Shown: one piece after another, positions 15,101 through 23,733 of the stretch
How positions within the stretch are numbered: position 1 is the stretch's first letter
Layout of the letters: each line of letters starts with the position of its first letter
DNA from: Bacteroidota bacterium
Lineage (GTDB): Bacteria; Bacteroidota; Bacteroidia; Chitinophagales; Chitinophagaceae
Assembly (NCBI GenBank): GCA_025363385.1
Contig: JANYEA010000023.1
Coordinates: 1 to 38,328, forward strand
DNA length: 38,328 nucleotides
Direction: 5' to 3'
Position numbers and translations under genes: made by a program
Notes under the pieces: generated by a model
What the model was told of the DNA's origin: nothing
The model's input: only the letters and a program-made list of their open reading frames with translations
Database searches by the model: none

Positions 15101-17875
15101 ATGGAATACGACTTCAGGAAAATTGAAAAAGATTGGCAAAAGAAATGGCAGGATAATCATGCCTATCGGGTAAGCAATACGAGTGATAAACCTAAGTATT
15201 ATGTGCTCGATATGTTTCCTTACCCAAGTGGTGCTGGTTTACATGTGGGCCATCCATTAGGATACATAGCATCTGATATTTTTAGCAGGTTTAAACGCCT
15301 GAAAGGGTACAACGTTTTACACCCAATGGGGTATGATGCGTTTGGATTACCCGCTGAACAATATGCCATTGAACATGGTGTTCATCCTGCAGTAAGTACA
15401 CATAAGAATATCGACACTTTTAGAAAGCAATTAGATAATATTGGTTTTTCTTTCGATTGGGATAGAGAGTTACGTACCTGTGAGCCTGGGTATTATAAAT
15501 GGACTCAATGGATTTTTCTGCAACTCTTTAATAGTTTTTTTAATAAAAGCAAACAAAAAGCAGAAACGATTGAAGTTTTGATTGCTTCTTTTGAACAAGA
15601 AGGAAATGCTGTTTATCCATTTCCTTCAGCAGTAAGCTATCAACCAGCTGAATTTAGTGCTGCCAACTGGAAAGCATTTTCTGAAAAACAACAGCAAGAA
15701 ATATTGATGAATTATCGACTTGCTTTTTGTGGATATGGTGAAGTGAACTGGTGTGAAGCACTAGGAACCGTGTTGGCAAATGATGAAGTGGTAAATGGGG
15801 TTAGTGAAAGAGGCGGACACCCAGTTGTAAAGAAAAAATTGCGTCAATGGTATCTAAGAATTACTGAATATGCAGATCGTTTATTAGAAGGCTTAGATAG
15901 AGTAGCTTTCAGCGATTCAATGAAAGAAATGCAATCTAATTGGATTGGTAAAAGTTATGGTGCCGAAATTGATTTTTCCATTAGTACTACTGCCAATTCG
16001 GATTCATTAAATCTGAAAGTATATACAACCAGGCCGGATACAATTTTCGGAGTTGATTTTATGGTAATTGCACCAGAACATGAATTGATTGAACAGATCA
16101 CTACAATCGAACAGCAATCTGCTGTGAACGATTATTGTGCGTATGTGAAAAGTAGGAGTGAGAGAGAACGCCAGGCCGAAAAGAAAATTAGTGGATGTTT
16201 TACCGGGGCTTTTGCTGTAAATCCTTTCAATGGAAAACAAATCCCTATTTGGATCTCTGAATATGTATTAGCAGGATATGGAACTGGAGCAATCATGGCG
16301 GTTCCTTGTGGAGACGATCGTGATTATAAATTTGCCAAACACTTTCAAATTCCGATCACCAATATATTGGGAGATACATTTAATGGAGAAGAAGCAAATG
16401 CTACCAAAGACGCTCAATTACATAATAGCGATTTCTTAAACGGAGTGGTGATGCGCGATGCGATAGCAATTGTAAATCAACGTTTAGAAGAAATGGGTAT
16501 TGGCAAGGCCAAAGTAAATTATAGAATGCGCGATGCGGCATTTAGCAGACAACGTTATTGGGGTGAACCATTCCCCATTACCTGGAAAGATGGAACTGCC
16601 TATGCATTAAATGAAAATGAATTGCCATTGTTGTTACCAGAAGTAGAATCTTATACTCCTGGTCCTGAAGGAGAAGGTCCTTTGGCAAATATTCCTGAAT
16701 GGGTAACCAAAGAGCTTGAAACCAATACCATGCCTGGCTATGCGGGTAGTAGCTGGTATTTTTTAAGGTATATGGATCCTCATAATACCGAAACTTTCTG
16801 CGATAGAAAAGTAAGTGATTATTGGAATCAGGTAGATTTATATATTGGCGGTACGGAACATGCAGTTGGTCATTTATTGTATAGCCGATTATGGACGAAA
16901 GCATTGTTCGACTTAGGCCATATTGGATTTGACGAGCCCTTTAAAAAATTATTGAATCAAGGAATGATCCAAGGTTCATCTCGTTTTGTGTATCGACTAA
17001 AAGGTACCAATGAATATATTTCTCTGGGCTTGATCACTGATTTTGAAACGGTTGATAAGTTACACGTGGATGTAAATATTGTAGATGGCATTGAACTTGA
17101 TACAGCATCTTTTAAAACTTGGAAGCCGGATTTTGCGAATGCAAGTTTCCAATTGGAAGATGGAAAGTATATCTGCGGAACTGAGGTAGAGAAAATGAGT
17201 AAGTCGAAATTCAACACAGTGAATCCCGATGAACTCGTGCAGAAATATGGGGCTGATACTTTCCGAATGTATGAAATGTTCTTAGGCCCGGTGGAGCAAA
17301 GTAAACCATGGGATACCAAGGGTATTGAGGGAGTTCATAGATTTATTAAGAAACTTTGGCGTTTGTTTTATGATGAAATGAAGGGCAAAGTTTGGAATGA
17401 AGATGCCGCAACCCCCGAAGAGTTAAAAGTATTACACAAAACGATTCGCAAAACCGAAGATGATACGGAACGTTTTAGTTTTAATACTGCAGTGAGTGGA
17501 TTTATGATATGTGTTAATGAATTGGCTGATTTAAAATGTAATAAGCGTTCTGTTTTAGAGCCCTTGCTTATTTTATTAACGCCATATGCCCCTCATGTTT
17601 GTGAAGCCTTATGGGCAGAGTTAGGAAATATTGGATCCATTTTAGATGCGACATACCCCGAATTCGAATCTAAATATGTGGTAGAGTCTACCAAAGAATA
17701 TCCAGTTAGCATCAATGGCAGGGTAAGAACCAATATCAATATTGCATTAGATGCATCTACAGCAGAAGTTGAGCAAATAGTTTTGGGTAATGAATTAGTT
17801 CTGAAATGGATGGAAGGCAAAGCGCTCAAAAAATTCATTTTTGTGAAGGGTAAGATGATTAATGTAGTGATATAA
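15101..17875 (+). CDS. leuS: Leucine--tRNA ligase
   Basis: A 924-residue class I aminoacyl-tRNA synthetase. The ATP-binding motifs are HVGH (48-51, the HIGH motif) in MFPYPSGAGLHVGHPLGY and KMSKS (698-702). The CP1 editing domain is visible as TTRPDTIFGVDFMVIAPEHEL and the late catalytic core as NTMPGYAGSSWYFLRYMDP. After YYKWTQWIFLQLFNSFF there is an insertion of about 60 residues (KSKQKAETIEVLIASF onward), as in Bacteroidota LeuS, making it longer than the E. coli enzyme. The gene looks intact and ends at a hairpin terminator. Confidence 0.97.
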   Translation: MEYDFRKIEKDWQKKWQDNHAYRVSNTSDKPKYYVLDMFPYPSGAGLHVGHPLGYIASDIFSRFKRLKGYNVLHPMGYDAFGLPAEQYAIEHGVHPAVSTHKNIDTFRKQLDNIGFSFDWDRELRTCEPGYYKWTQWIFLQLFNSFFNKSKQKAETIEVLIASFEQEGNAVYPFPSAVSYQPAEFSAANWKAFSEKQQQEILMNYRLAFCGYGEVNWCEALGTVLANDEVVNGVSERGGHPVVKKKLRQWYLRITEYADRLLEGLDRVAFSDSMKEMQSNWIGKSYGAEIDFSISTTANSDSLNLKVYTTRPDTIFGVDFMVIAPEHELIEQITTIEQQSAVNDYCAYVKSRSERERQAEKKISGCFTGAFAVNPFNGKQIPIWISEYVLAGYGTGAIMAVPCGDDRDYKFAKHFQIPITNILGDTFNGEEANATKDAQLHNSDFLNGVVMRDAIAIVNQRLEEMGIGKAKVNYRMRDAAFSRQRYWGEPFPITWKDGTAYALNENELPLLLPEVESYTPGPEGEGPLANIPEWVTKELETNTMPGYAGSSWYFLRYMDPHNTETFCDRKVSDYWNQVDLYIGGTEHAVGHLLYSRLWTKALFDLGHIGFDEPFKKLLNQGMIQGSSRFVYRLKGTNEYISLGLITDFETVDKLHVDVNIVDGIELDTASFKTWKPDFANASFQLEDGKYICGTEVEKMSKSKFNTVNPDELVQKYGADTFRMYEMFLGPVEQSKPWDTKGIEGVHRFIKKLWRLFYDEMKGKVWNEDAATPEELKVLHKTIRKTEDDTERFSFNTAVSGFMICVNELADLKCNKRSVLEPLLILLTPYAPHVCEALWAELGNIGSILDATYPEFESKYVVESTKEYPVSINGRVRTNINIALDASTAEVEQIVLGNELVLKWMEGKALKKFIFVKGKMINVVI

Positions 17876-17897
17876 TAAAATTTCATATCAGTAAGCT

Positions 17898-17930
17898 GAA
17901 ACTGTTCCGGAAGGGGCAGTTTTCATTTGT
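17898..17930 (+). terminator. Hairpin terminator of leuS
   Basis: GAAACTGTTCC (17898-17908) pairs with GGGGCAGTTTT (17913-17923) with three wobbles and a GGAA tetraloop, followed by a modest T-rich stretch. It lies 22 nt after the leuS stop. Confidence 0.65.
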
Positions 17931-17988
17931 GAAAAAATCCTTCTAATTCCACCTGCATTTATTACATTGCTGCACCAAAATTTATGCT

Positions 17989-20154
17989 ATGAATTGGAAA
18001 CATTTATTACTGATTGCTTTAGTTGTATCAACTAACATTGAAACAAATGCACAAAAAATTAATTTTAGTCAGGCTGATTTATTGGCCAATAAACTACCGA
18101 AGAATTTTTTGAATAGCCTTCCCCAAGTGGTTAAATGGATAGACGATGAACACTTGATTTTAAACCAAAAAAATCATCCAGATTCAGCTTTTAAAAAATA
18201 TCTGTTAGACATTAAGTCGGGAAAATTAAGTGATTGGAGTGAAGGAACAAGTTCGTCAGTTGTGTCATCTGCAAAACAAATTTCAGTAAAAGATAATGAT
18301 CTTTTCTACAAGGCAAATGGTGTAGAGAAAAGATTAACCAACGATAAAGCAGAAGAGAAAAATCCAATATTTTCTCCCGACAGTAATTTTGTAGCGTACA
18401 CAAAAAATAATAATCTTTTTACGGTTAATATCAGTACTGGAAAAGAAAATCAACTTACTACAGATGGCAACAGCACAACTTTAAATGGTTGGGCTAGCTG
18501 GGTATATTTTGAAGAGATATTCGGTCGACCAACACGATACAGGGCTTTCTGGTGGAGACCAGATAGCAAACAATTAGCCTTTATGCATTTTGATGAAAGT
18601 ATGATTCCTATGTTCCCCATTTATAATAGTGAGGGCTCTCATGGTTTTGTAGAAGAAACTAGATATCCTAAGGCTGGAGATAAGAATCCCGAAGTAAAAA
18701 TTGGATTTATCAGCCCTGAAGGAGGCAATACTGTATGGGCTGATTTTAATGAGAAAGATGATCAATATTTTGGATGGCCTGTGTGGAAACCAGGTACAAG
18801 TAATTTGCTTGTTTATTGGATGAACCGCGGGCAAGACAATATGAAAATGTATGATGTAGATCCAATTACAGGAAAGAAAAAAGAGATCTATGACGAAAAG
18901 CAAAAAACCTGGATCGATTTAGAAGACCGTGTAAGTGGAAGGGTGAATTTCATCAATAACAATTCCCAGTTTATCATGCAAAGTGATAAAACTGGATGGA
19001 ACCATTTGTATCTCTATGGAAGCGATGGTATTTTAAAAAATGCCATGACAACTGGCGAGTTCACAGTTACAAGTATTAAATATATTGATGAGAAAAACAG
19101 TACCGTTTATTTTACAGCAAGAAGCCGTGAGAATACTGCCAGGACTGATTTGTATAGTGTAAAATTTACTGGCACAGATTTTAAACGTTTAACATTTGGT
19201 GAATACAATCACAATGTGAATCTTTCTCCCAATGGCAAATATTTTATCACTACATATAGTAATGTATCTACACCTGCTAGAATGAGTTTGGTAGATAATA
19301 AAGGAAAAATCTTAAAAGAATTAGGGGATGCCAGAACAACTGAGTTAGAGAAATATAATTTGGCTAAAACTGAATTAATTCATATTAAAAGCGCTGATGG
19401 GTTATTTGATTTGCCAGCAATGGTAACCTGGCCCATGAATATGGACCCTAATAAAAAATATCCCATTTTGGTGAGCATTTATGGCGGACCCAATGCAGGA
19501 ACAGTAATGGATAGTTGGAACTGGTCTGCTAACCGTCAGTTTTACGCCGAGGAAGGTTTAATTCAAGTGGCATTTGATCATAGGGCTAGCGGTCATTTTG
19601 GGAAAGCGGGTGTAAATTATATGCATCGAAATCTGGGATATTGGGAAATGGAAGATTATAAAACCATGGCAAAGTGGTTTATTGCAAACGGACAGGCAGA
19701 TTCTACAAAAGTATGTATCACCGGTTTTAGCTATGGCGGATATATGAGCTGTTATGCACTAACCTATGGAGCAGACGTATTTACACATGCTATGGCAGGA
19801 GGAAGTGTGGTTGACTGGCATTTGTATGATAGTCATTATACAGAACGGTTCATGGATACTCCAGAAGAGAACCCTCAGGGATATAAAACAAGTAGTGTAC
19901 TTTCTTATGTAGACAAATTCAAGGGCACATTACAATTGGTGCATGGAACCATGGACGATAATGTACATATGCAGAATAGTATTCAGTTTGTGAGTGCATT
20001 ACAAAATAAGGGTAAGGATTTTGAATTCATGTTATACCCAGGTGGAAGACATGGATGGGGTGGATCACAGGCAGTACATTTTGCCAATTTGAAAACCAGG
20101 TTTATTTATAAATACCTTTTAGAGAAAGCGGTTCCAAAGGGAGCTTTAAAATAA
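17989..20154 (+). CDS. Exported S9 family peptidase (DPP IV-type)
   Basis: A 721-residue prolyl-oligopeptidase-family serine peptidase with a signal peptide (1-22, ending TNA). An N-terminal beta-propeller (about 60-470) is followed by an alpha/beta-hydrolase domain with nucleophile Ser581 in GFSYGGYMS, an Asp at 656-657 (MDDNVH) and His688 (GGRHGW). The propeller carries WVYFEEIFGR, matching the double-Glu motif that DPP IV uses to bind the substrate N-terminus, so removal of Xaa-Pro dipeptides is likely. Predicted location is the periplasm or outer surface. It is flanked by terminators, so probably monocistronic. Confidence 0.93.
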   Translation: MNWKHLLLIALVVSTNIETNAQKINFSQADLLANKLPKNFLNSLPQVVKWIDDEHLILNQKNHPDSAFKKYLLDIKSGKLSDWSEGTSSSVVSSAKQISVKDNDLFYKANGVEKRLTNDKAEEKNPIFSPDSNFVAYTKNNNLFTVNISTGKENQLTTDGNSTTLNGWASWVYFEEIFGRPTRYRAFWWRPDSKQLAFMHFDESMIPMFPIYNSEGSHGFVEETRYPKAGDKNPEVKIGFISPEGGNTVWADFNEKDDQYFGWPVWKPGTSNLLVYWMNRGQDNMKMYDVDPITGKKKEIYDEKQKTWIDLEDRVSGRVNFINNNSQFIMQSDKTGWNHLYLYGSDGILKNAMTTGEFTVTSIKYIDEKNSTVYFTARSRENTARTDLYSVKFTGTDFKRLTFGEYNHNVNLSPNGKYFITTYSNVSTPARMSLVDNKGKILKELGDARTTELEKYNLAKTELIHIKSADGLFDLPAMVTWPMNMDPNKKYPILVSIYGGPNAGTVMDSWNWSANRQFYAEEGLIQVAFDHRASGHFGKAGVNYMHRNLGYWEMEDYKTMAKWFIANGQADSTKVCITGFSYGGYMSCYALTYGADVFTHAMAGGSVVDWHLYDSHYTERFMDTPEENPQGYKTSSVLSYVDKFKGTLQLVHGTMDDNVHMQNSIQFVSALQNKGKDFEFMLYPGGRHGWGGSQAVHFANLKTRFIYKYLLEKAVPKGALK

Positions 20155-20156
20155 AA

Positions 20157-20184
20157 GTGAAAAGTGAGGAGTGAGGAGTGGAAA
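20157..20184 (+). repeat. Short degenerate heptamer tandem repeat
   Basis: Four consecutive heptamers, GTGAAAA, GTGAGGA, GTGAGGA and GTGGAAA, start 2 nt after the peptidase stop codon and run up to the terminator. They are purine-only apart from the T of each unit. Confidence 0.6.
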
Positions 20185-20195
20185 AAGAAATTGAG

Positions 20196-20222
20196 AGGCC
20201 CTGCTTTTGTGGGGCCTTTTTT
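20196..20222 (+). terminator. Rho-independent terminator of the S9 peptidase gene
   Basis: AGGCCCTGC (20196-20204) pairs with GTGGGGCCT (20209-20217) with two wobbles around a TTTT loop, followed by six T (20217-20222). Confidence 0.85.
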
Positions 20223-20259
20223 CTTTTAATCATCGTAGATTTATGGAAGATGTTTTGAA

Positions 20260-20736
20260 ATGAATCATAATAAAAACTGCAGTATGAATTCGAAAGCTAG
20301 GATAGTGTTTTTTTTTAGTTTAGTTGTGATGATATCATTTTCCTGTTCCATATCTAAAAATACTAAATTTCAAAATAGCTTAAAAGACTATGCATTTTGC
20401 CGTTGTTTAGAATTTAGCACAAAAGAATTTTCTGTAGTAGATAAAAATGACATAAGCACTTATTCAAGTCTTATATCTATAGAAAAATATGGAATTGATT
20501 ATGATTTTAGAAGACTATTATTTATTAAGCTTGATAGCTCAGCAAAAGCAGTTGCATTTTTAGAAAAAAAAGTTATAAATGATTCAGCTGGACGGCATTT
20601 TGATGTTTTTGGCAAAACTTCTTACAATCTATCTTGCTTATATTTTCGTCAATCGAGGCAATTAAATTCTTTAGTAAAATCATTACACCCATTAATAAAA
20701 AAACAAATGAATGAGATGCGGCATATTAGTTGGTAA
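20260..20736 (+). CDS. Small exported protein of unknown function, possible lipoprotein
   Basis: 158 residues from ATG 20260, or 150 from ATG 20284; the second gives a better signal peptide (MNSKARIVFFFSLVVMISFSC). The Cys after that hydrophobic stretch could be a lipid-attachment site, although SFSC is a weak lipobox. The mature part contains KDYAFCRCLEF near the start and SYNLSCLYFRQSRQLNSLVKSL near the end. This spacing of Cys motifs and helices loosely recalls the type VI amidase-immunity (Tai4) group, but I cannot confirm that and no effector gene is nearby. A TAGATTTA box lies about 20 nt upstream. Confidence 0.6.
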   Translation: MNHNKNCSMNSKARIVFFFSLVVMISFSCSISKNTKFQNSLKDYAFCRCLEFSTKEFSVVDKNDISTYSSLISIEKYGIDYDFRRLLFIKLDSSAKAVAFLEKKVINDSAGRHFDVFGKTSYNLSCLYFRQSRQLNSLVKSLHPLIKKQMNEMRHISW

Positions 20737-20865
20737 TAGACCAATCAATTATTAACCTATCCAATTGTATTGATTTCTACTATTCAATTCATTTTTGTTG
20801 TATACAAATTCAATTTTGCTACAGAATTCCCTATTAGTTTGACCTCCCACTTTAAATTCACAACC

Positions 20866-21588
20866 ATGAACAGAAAATCTTTTTTGCAAAATGCAGCCAT
20901 TCTTGGTGGAGCAAGTATCTTGCCTGCTGATAGTTTGTTCGCACAAAATATAGGAGACAATGGAATTGATAAATTAACAGATGCAAATGGTTTATTTATT
21001 CAACAACCCTTGCCATATGCGAACAACTTTCTGGAACCTTATATGGATGAAGAAACCATGCACTTGCATTATACGTTTCATCATGGGGGTGCTATGAAAG
21101 CGGCCAATAAGGATATGGAAATGATTCGCAAAGCGATGGACACAAATAGTTTTGACACAGTTGATTATTATACCAAGAAATTAGCCTACCATTTTTCGAG
21201 CCATGTATTGCATAGTATTTTTTGGACGAATCTTACGAATAAGAAAAATACCCCAACTGGGACTTTATTAACCGATATTGAAAAAAGCTTTGGTTCCTTT
21301 GATAAACTAAAAGCGTATATAGCTCAGACTTCTAAGAATGTGGATGGAGCTGGTTGGGGAATTTTAGGGTATCAACCCTACTCAAATAGGTTAACCATTC
21401 TTCAATGTGAAAATCATGAAAAACTTACTCAGTGGGGTGTTGTGCCAATACTAGTGGTTGATGTGTGGGAGCACGCATACTACTTAAAATATAAAAACAA
21501 GCGTAGCGATTTTGTAGACGCCCTTTTCAATATCATCAATTGGGATAATGTAGCTGAACGATTAGAAACTGCTAAAAAGCTACGATAA
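20866..21588 (+). CDS. Exported Fe/Mn-type superoxide dismutase (atypical active site)
   Basis: A 240-residue SOD, which dismutates superoxide. The four metal ligands are visible: His68 (LHYTFHH), His116 (VLHSIFW), and Asp199 and His203 (VVDVWEHAYYL). The start MNRKSFLQNAAILGG followed by a hydrophobic stretch and ADSLFAQ is a Tat-like or Sec signal, so the enzyme should be periplasmic. The residue aligned with the nearly invariant gateway Tyr34 of E. coli MnSOD is Ala76 (HHGGAM in place of HHxxYV). ATG 20866 is chosen because codons further upstream in this frame encode AT-rich leader without family resemblance. Confidence 0.9.
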   Translation: MNRKSFLQNAAILGGASILPADSLFAQNIGDNGIDKLTDANGLFIQQPLPYANNFLEPYMDEETMHLHYTFHHGGAMKAANKDMEMIRKAMDTNSFDTVDYYTKKLAYHFSSHVLHSIFWTNLTNKKNTPTGTLLTDIEKSFGSFDKLKAYIAQTSKNVDGAGWGILGYQPYSNRLTILQCENHEKLTQWGVVPILVVDVWEHAYYLKYKNKRSDFVDALFNIINWDNVAERLETAKKLR

Positions 21589-21654
21589 TTGGTAGTTTTG
21601 AATGGTTCAACGGTTATAAAATAACTGACTTAATTGATACATTTACGAGGCCAT

Positions 21655-22083
21655 TTGAAAAAGTCAAAACCCACGATTGTGGGTGCCCGGAAACAAAAAA
21701 CATTTTTCTGGCTTCGTTTGTTTTCAACGATCATCGATCTATCGATCATTAGTTCGTTTGCCATCATTATTCCAGCAGGTATTAGTGATTATGGCTTTGC
21801 AAATCAATCTGTTTTTTTTGATGCACTTGTATATTGTTTGTTTTTTCTTTTCTCCATTTTATTTCTAATTATTATCTGGAAACCCTGGTGGGAAATGTTT
21901 TCAAATACTATTACCGTTAAACTAACTACTGCAAGTAGATTTCCGATTTCTAAAATATTTAAGGGATATACTGCTTTAGTAGTTGTTGCAGCAGGAATAT
22001 TAGTGGCACTTTTTATTGGCCACCTCGAATCATTTTTCAATCAATACAGGCCAGTTTATCCTAAAACATCAGAGACAAAATGA
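21655..22083 (+). CDS. RDD-like membrane domain, probably the front part of a broken gene
   Basis: A 142-residue membrane protein from TTG 21655 (KKSKPTIVGARKQK after the start), with a TACATTTA box 9 nt before it. It has about three hydrophobic segments; FWLRLFSTIIDLSIISSFAI and FISKIF-like KPWWEMFSNTITVKLTT resemble RDD-type membrane domains. It stops at TGA (22081-22083) and the next codon in the same frame begins the disrupted coding sequence at 22084. The two may once have been a single protein with an N-terminal membrane anchor. No ATG start is available before residue 70. Confidence 0.55.
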   Translation: MKKSKPTIVGARKQKTFFWLRLFSTIIDLSIISSFAIIIPAGISDYGFANQSVFFDALVYCLFFLFSILFLIIIWKPWWEMFSNTITVKLTTASRFPISKIFKGYTALVVVAAGILVALFIGHLESFFNQYRPVYPKTSETK

Positions 22084-22747
22084 ATGGGCGAATATGTAAA
22101 GCAACATGCGAAAGATCCTGTTGATTATGTATTTGATCTATTTCAGAAATATGATATTGTAGAAATCTCTGAACGGCTGCATCCAGAATACACACAGTAT
22201 GATTTGTATAGTAAGATTGTAGGAGACCCAAGATTTGTGGAAAGGGTAGGAAATATATTTACTAAACGGGCTCAGTTAGTTTTCAAGATACTTTGAATAG
22301 TTTGCTAAAACCAAGTATGCTTCTGAAGATTCTTTGAATAAATATACTGCCATTTTACAACGCAATAGCAATGGCGTATGGCCATTATGGGAAAACACCA
22401 ATATGTTCGATATGCTAAAGTGGCAAATATTATGATCCATTCTATTACTCAAAAATATGCCTTCATGTTCACACCTACTCAAAATGGGAAATGGGATCGT
22501 GTATTTAATGATTTTGGGAATCCTGATGTTGGATTAGATTTTGAGGGTTGTCCGTTTGGCGAAGACAAATTTAACCTAGTATTCATTGCTGAAAAGGCCT
22601 TTTAATTAAAGATGTATTTACTGGCTATATATTTTATAAACCATTACAAGCGCATATTAAGAAGAAGGATTCCCATACGAATACAATAATTTTGAAGATA
22701 CAATGATCCGAAGGGCTTCCATACTAAGTGAAGATTTTGTAAAATAA
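22084..22747 (+). pseudogene. Decayed gene with several frameshifts and an internal deletion
   Basis: Reading in different frames reconstructs one protein. 22084-22266 encodes GEYVKQHAKDPVDYVFDLF up to GNIFTK; then 22269-22301 in another frame encodes GSVSFQDTLNS; 22301-22420 encodes AKTKYASEDSLNKYTAIL to FDMLK; 22420-22598 encodes VANIMIHSITQKYAFMFTP to the GEDKFN region; about 22611-22665 encodes KDVFTGYIFYKPLQAHIKK; and from about 22666 FPYEYNNFEDTMIRRAS to the TAA at 22747. The join near 22420 probably removed about a hundred codons. ISERLHPEYTQYDLY loosely resembles EreA/ChaN-like hydrolases, but the function is uncertain. It is not expected to make a working protein. Confidence 0.75.
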
Positions 22748-22783
22748 TAGCCCCCTGTTTAAGTCAGGGGGCTATTTGGTTTT
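22746..22783. terminator. Bidirectional terminator between convergent broken genes
   Basis: AATAGCCCCCTG (22746-22757) and CAGGGGGCTATT (22765-22776) form a perfect 12-bp stem with a 7-nt loop. It is followed by TGGTTTT on the plus strand and ATTATTTT on the minus strand, so it can serve both flanking genes. Confidence 0.8.
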
Positions 22784-22790
22784 AGCTCAT

Positions 22791-23678
22791 TTAGCTATTA
22801 TAAATGAAGGCAAATGTTTTTGCAAATTCCTCAAGTTTGGTTTTCCCGAAAACAGGTTTGGTTTGTTGGTTGTATTCTGCACCCATTGAACCAGTTCTCG
22901 TGGCAGCACCCATTTCCGTGTAGTTTTTTGCAACTTCTGCAGACAAGCCTGCTTGTAGCATTCCTGCTTCTGTTTGTTCATCCGTAAAATTTATCCAAGG
23001 CAAAGCAAGGCTTTCAATTGCTGATCCGAGAATTGCAGCTACTTCATTGGTCGTTTTTTCATCGCTAACTACATAGCGAATGCTTTTACCAGCAAAAGAT
23101 AGTGCCATTAATTCTTCGGCTGCTGCATTTGCAATATCGTTGGGATGAACAAGTGTCAACAATCTATTTTCGCCATAATTGGCTCCAATAATATGCATGT
23201 GTTTAATCATTTCAATATTGGCTAAGAAATTGGTATAGAAAAAACCTGGGCGTAAGTGCTTAATATCTACACCAGTTAATTCGTTCAATGCTTTTTCAAC
23301 ATGAAACAAACCAGATACTGGTCCACAATCAAATTCCATATGTGCGCCAATGCTACTTAGATTTACTACTTTTTTAACGCCACTATTTTTTATTGCTTGT
23401 GAATAGTTCTGTCACACTCCTGCAATAAAGCCTTTCCAATCTGTGGCATCCCATTTTGGTGGTACCATTGTGTACACAGCGTCAGCGCCAGAAAATGTTT
23501 TTGTTAAGAAAGAAATATCTTCCACTGAACCAAGGGCCGCAGTAGCACCTGTATCAACCATTTCTTTGAGGTTTACTTCTGAGCGTCCAATAACTGTTAC
23601 TTGATGATTGGATGCTAATAATTGAAGAGCTAAGGGTTTTGAAATATTTCCTGCTCCGCCTGTAATTACATAATGCAT
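22791..23678 (-). pseudogene. NmrA-like NAD(P)-binding reductase interrupted by an in-frame TGA
   Basis: Starting at ATG 23678 the protein reads MHYVITGGAGNISKPLALQLL (dinucleotide-binding start) and continues to FIAGV, where a TGA sits at about 23412. The same frame then continues without gap as QNYSQAIKNSGVKKVVNLSS, on through HLRPGFFYTNF and LVHPNDIANAAAEEL to the TAA at 22791. One point mutation therefore splits an otherwise intact protein of about 295 residues. Relatives are NmrA/azoreductase-like enzymes that often reduce quinones or sense NADP. The downstream part could restart at ATG 23339 but would lack the cofactor site. A palindromic operator lies 24 nt upstream. Confidence 0.82.
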
Positions 23679-23702
23679 GTGTTTGATTTTATTGTTTAAT
23701 AA

Positions 23703-23714
23703 TTGTATATACAA
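23703..23714. promoter_or_regulatory. Putative MarR operator, copy 1 (before the reductase)
   Basis: TTGTATATACAA is a perfect 12-bp palindrome between the marR stop and the reductase start. Read on the minus strand, a -33-like TTTG (23712-23715) overlaps its edge. The half-sites match copy 2 upstream of marR. Confidence 0.6.
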
Positions 23715-23733
23715 ATGAAAATATAAAAAAATA

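Noticed and set aside
16578..17319. Two open frames antisense to leuS
   Set aside because: Low-complexity translations, no start signals, and the sense gene is intact LeuS.
20798..20807. TTGTATACAA before the superoxide dismutase gene as a third MarR operator
   Set aside because: Half-sites match but the 2-bp centre is missing, which changes the spacing and helical phase; a chance palindrome is as likely.
20770..20865. N-terminal extension of the superoxide dismutase
   Set aside because: It would place 32 AT-rich-encoded residues before a good export signal; ATG 20866 fits the signal peptide.
21669..21684. ACCCAC/GTGGGT hairpin near the start of the RDD-like gene as a regulatory element
   Set aside because: Only 6 bp, inside the coding frame of a probable pseudogene.
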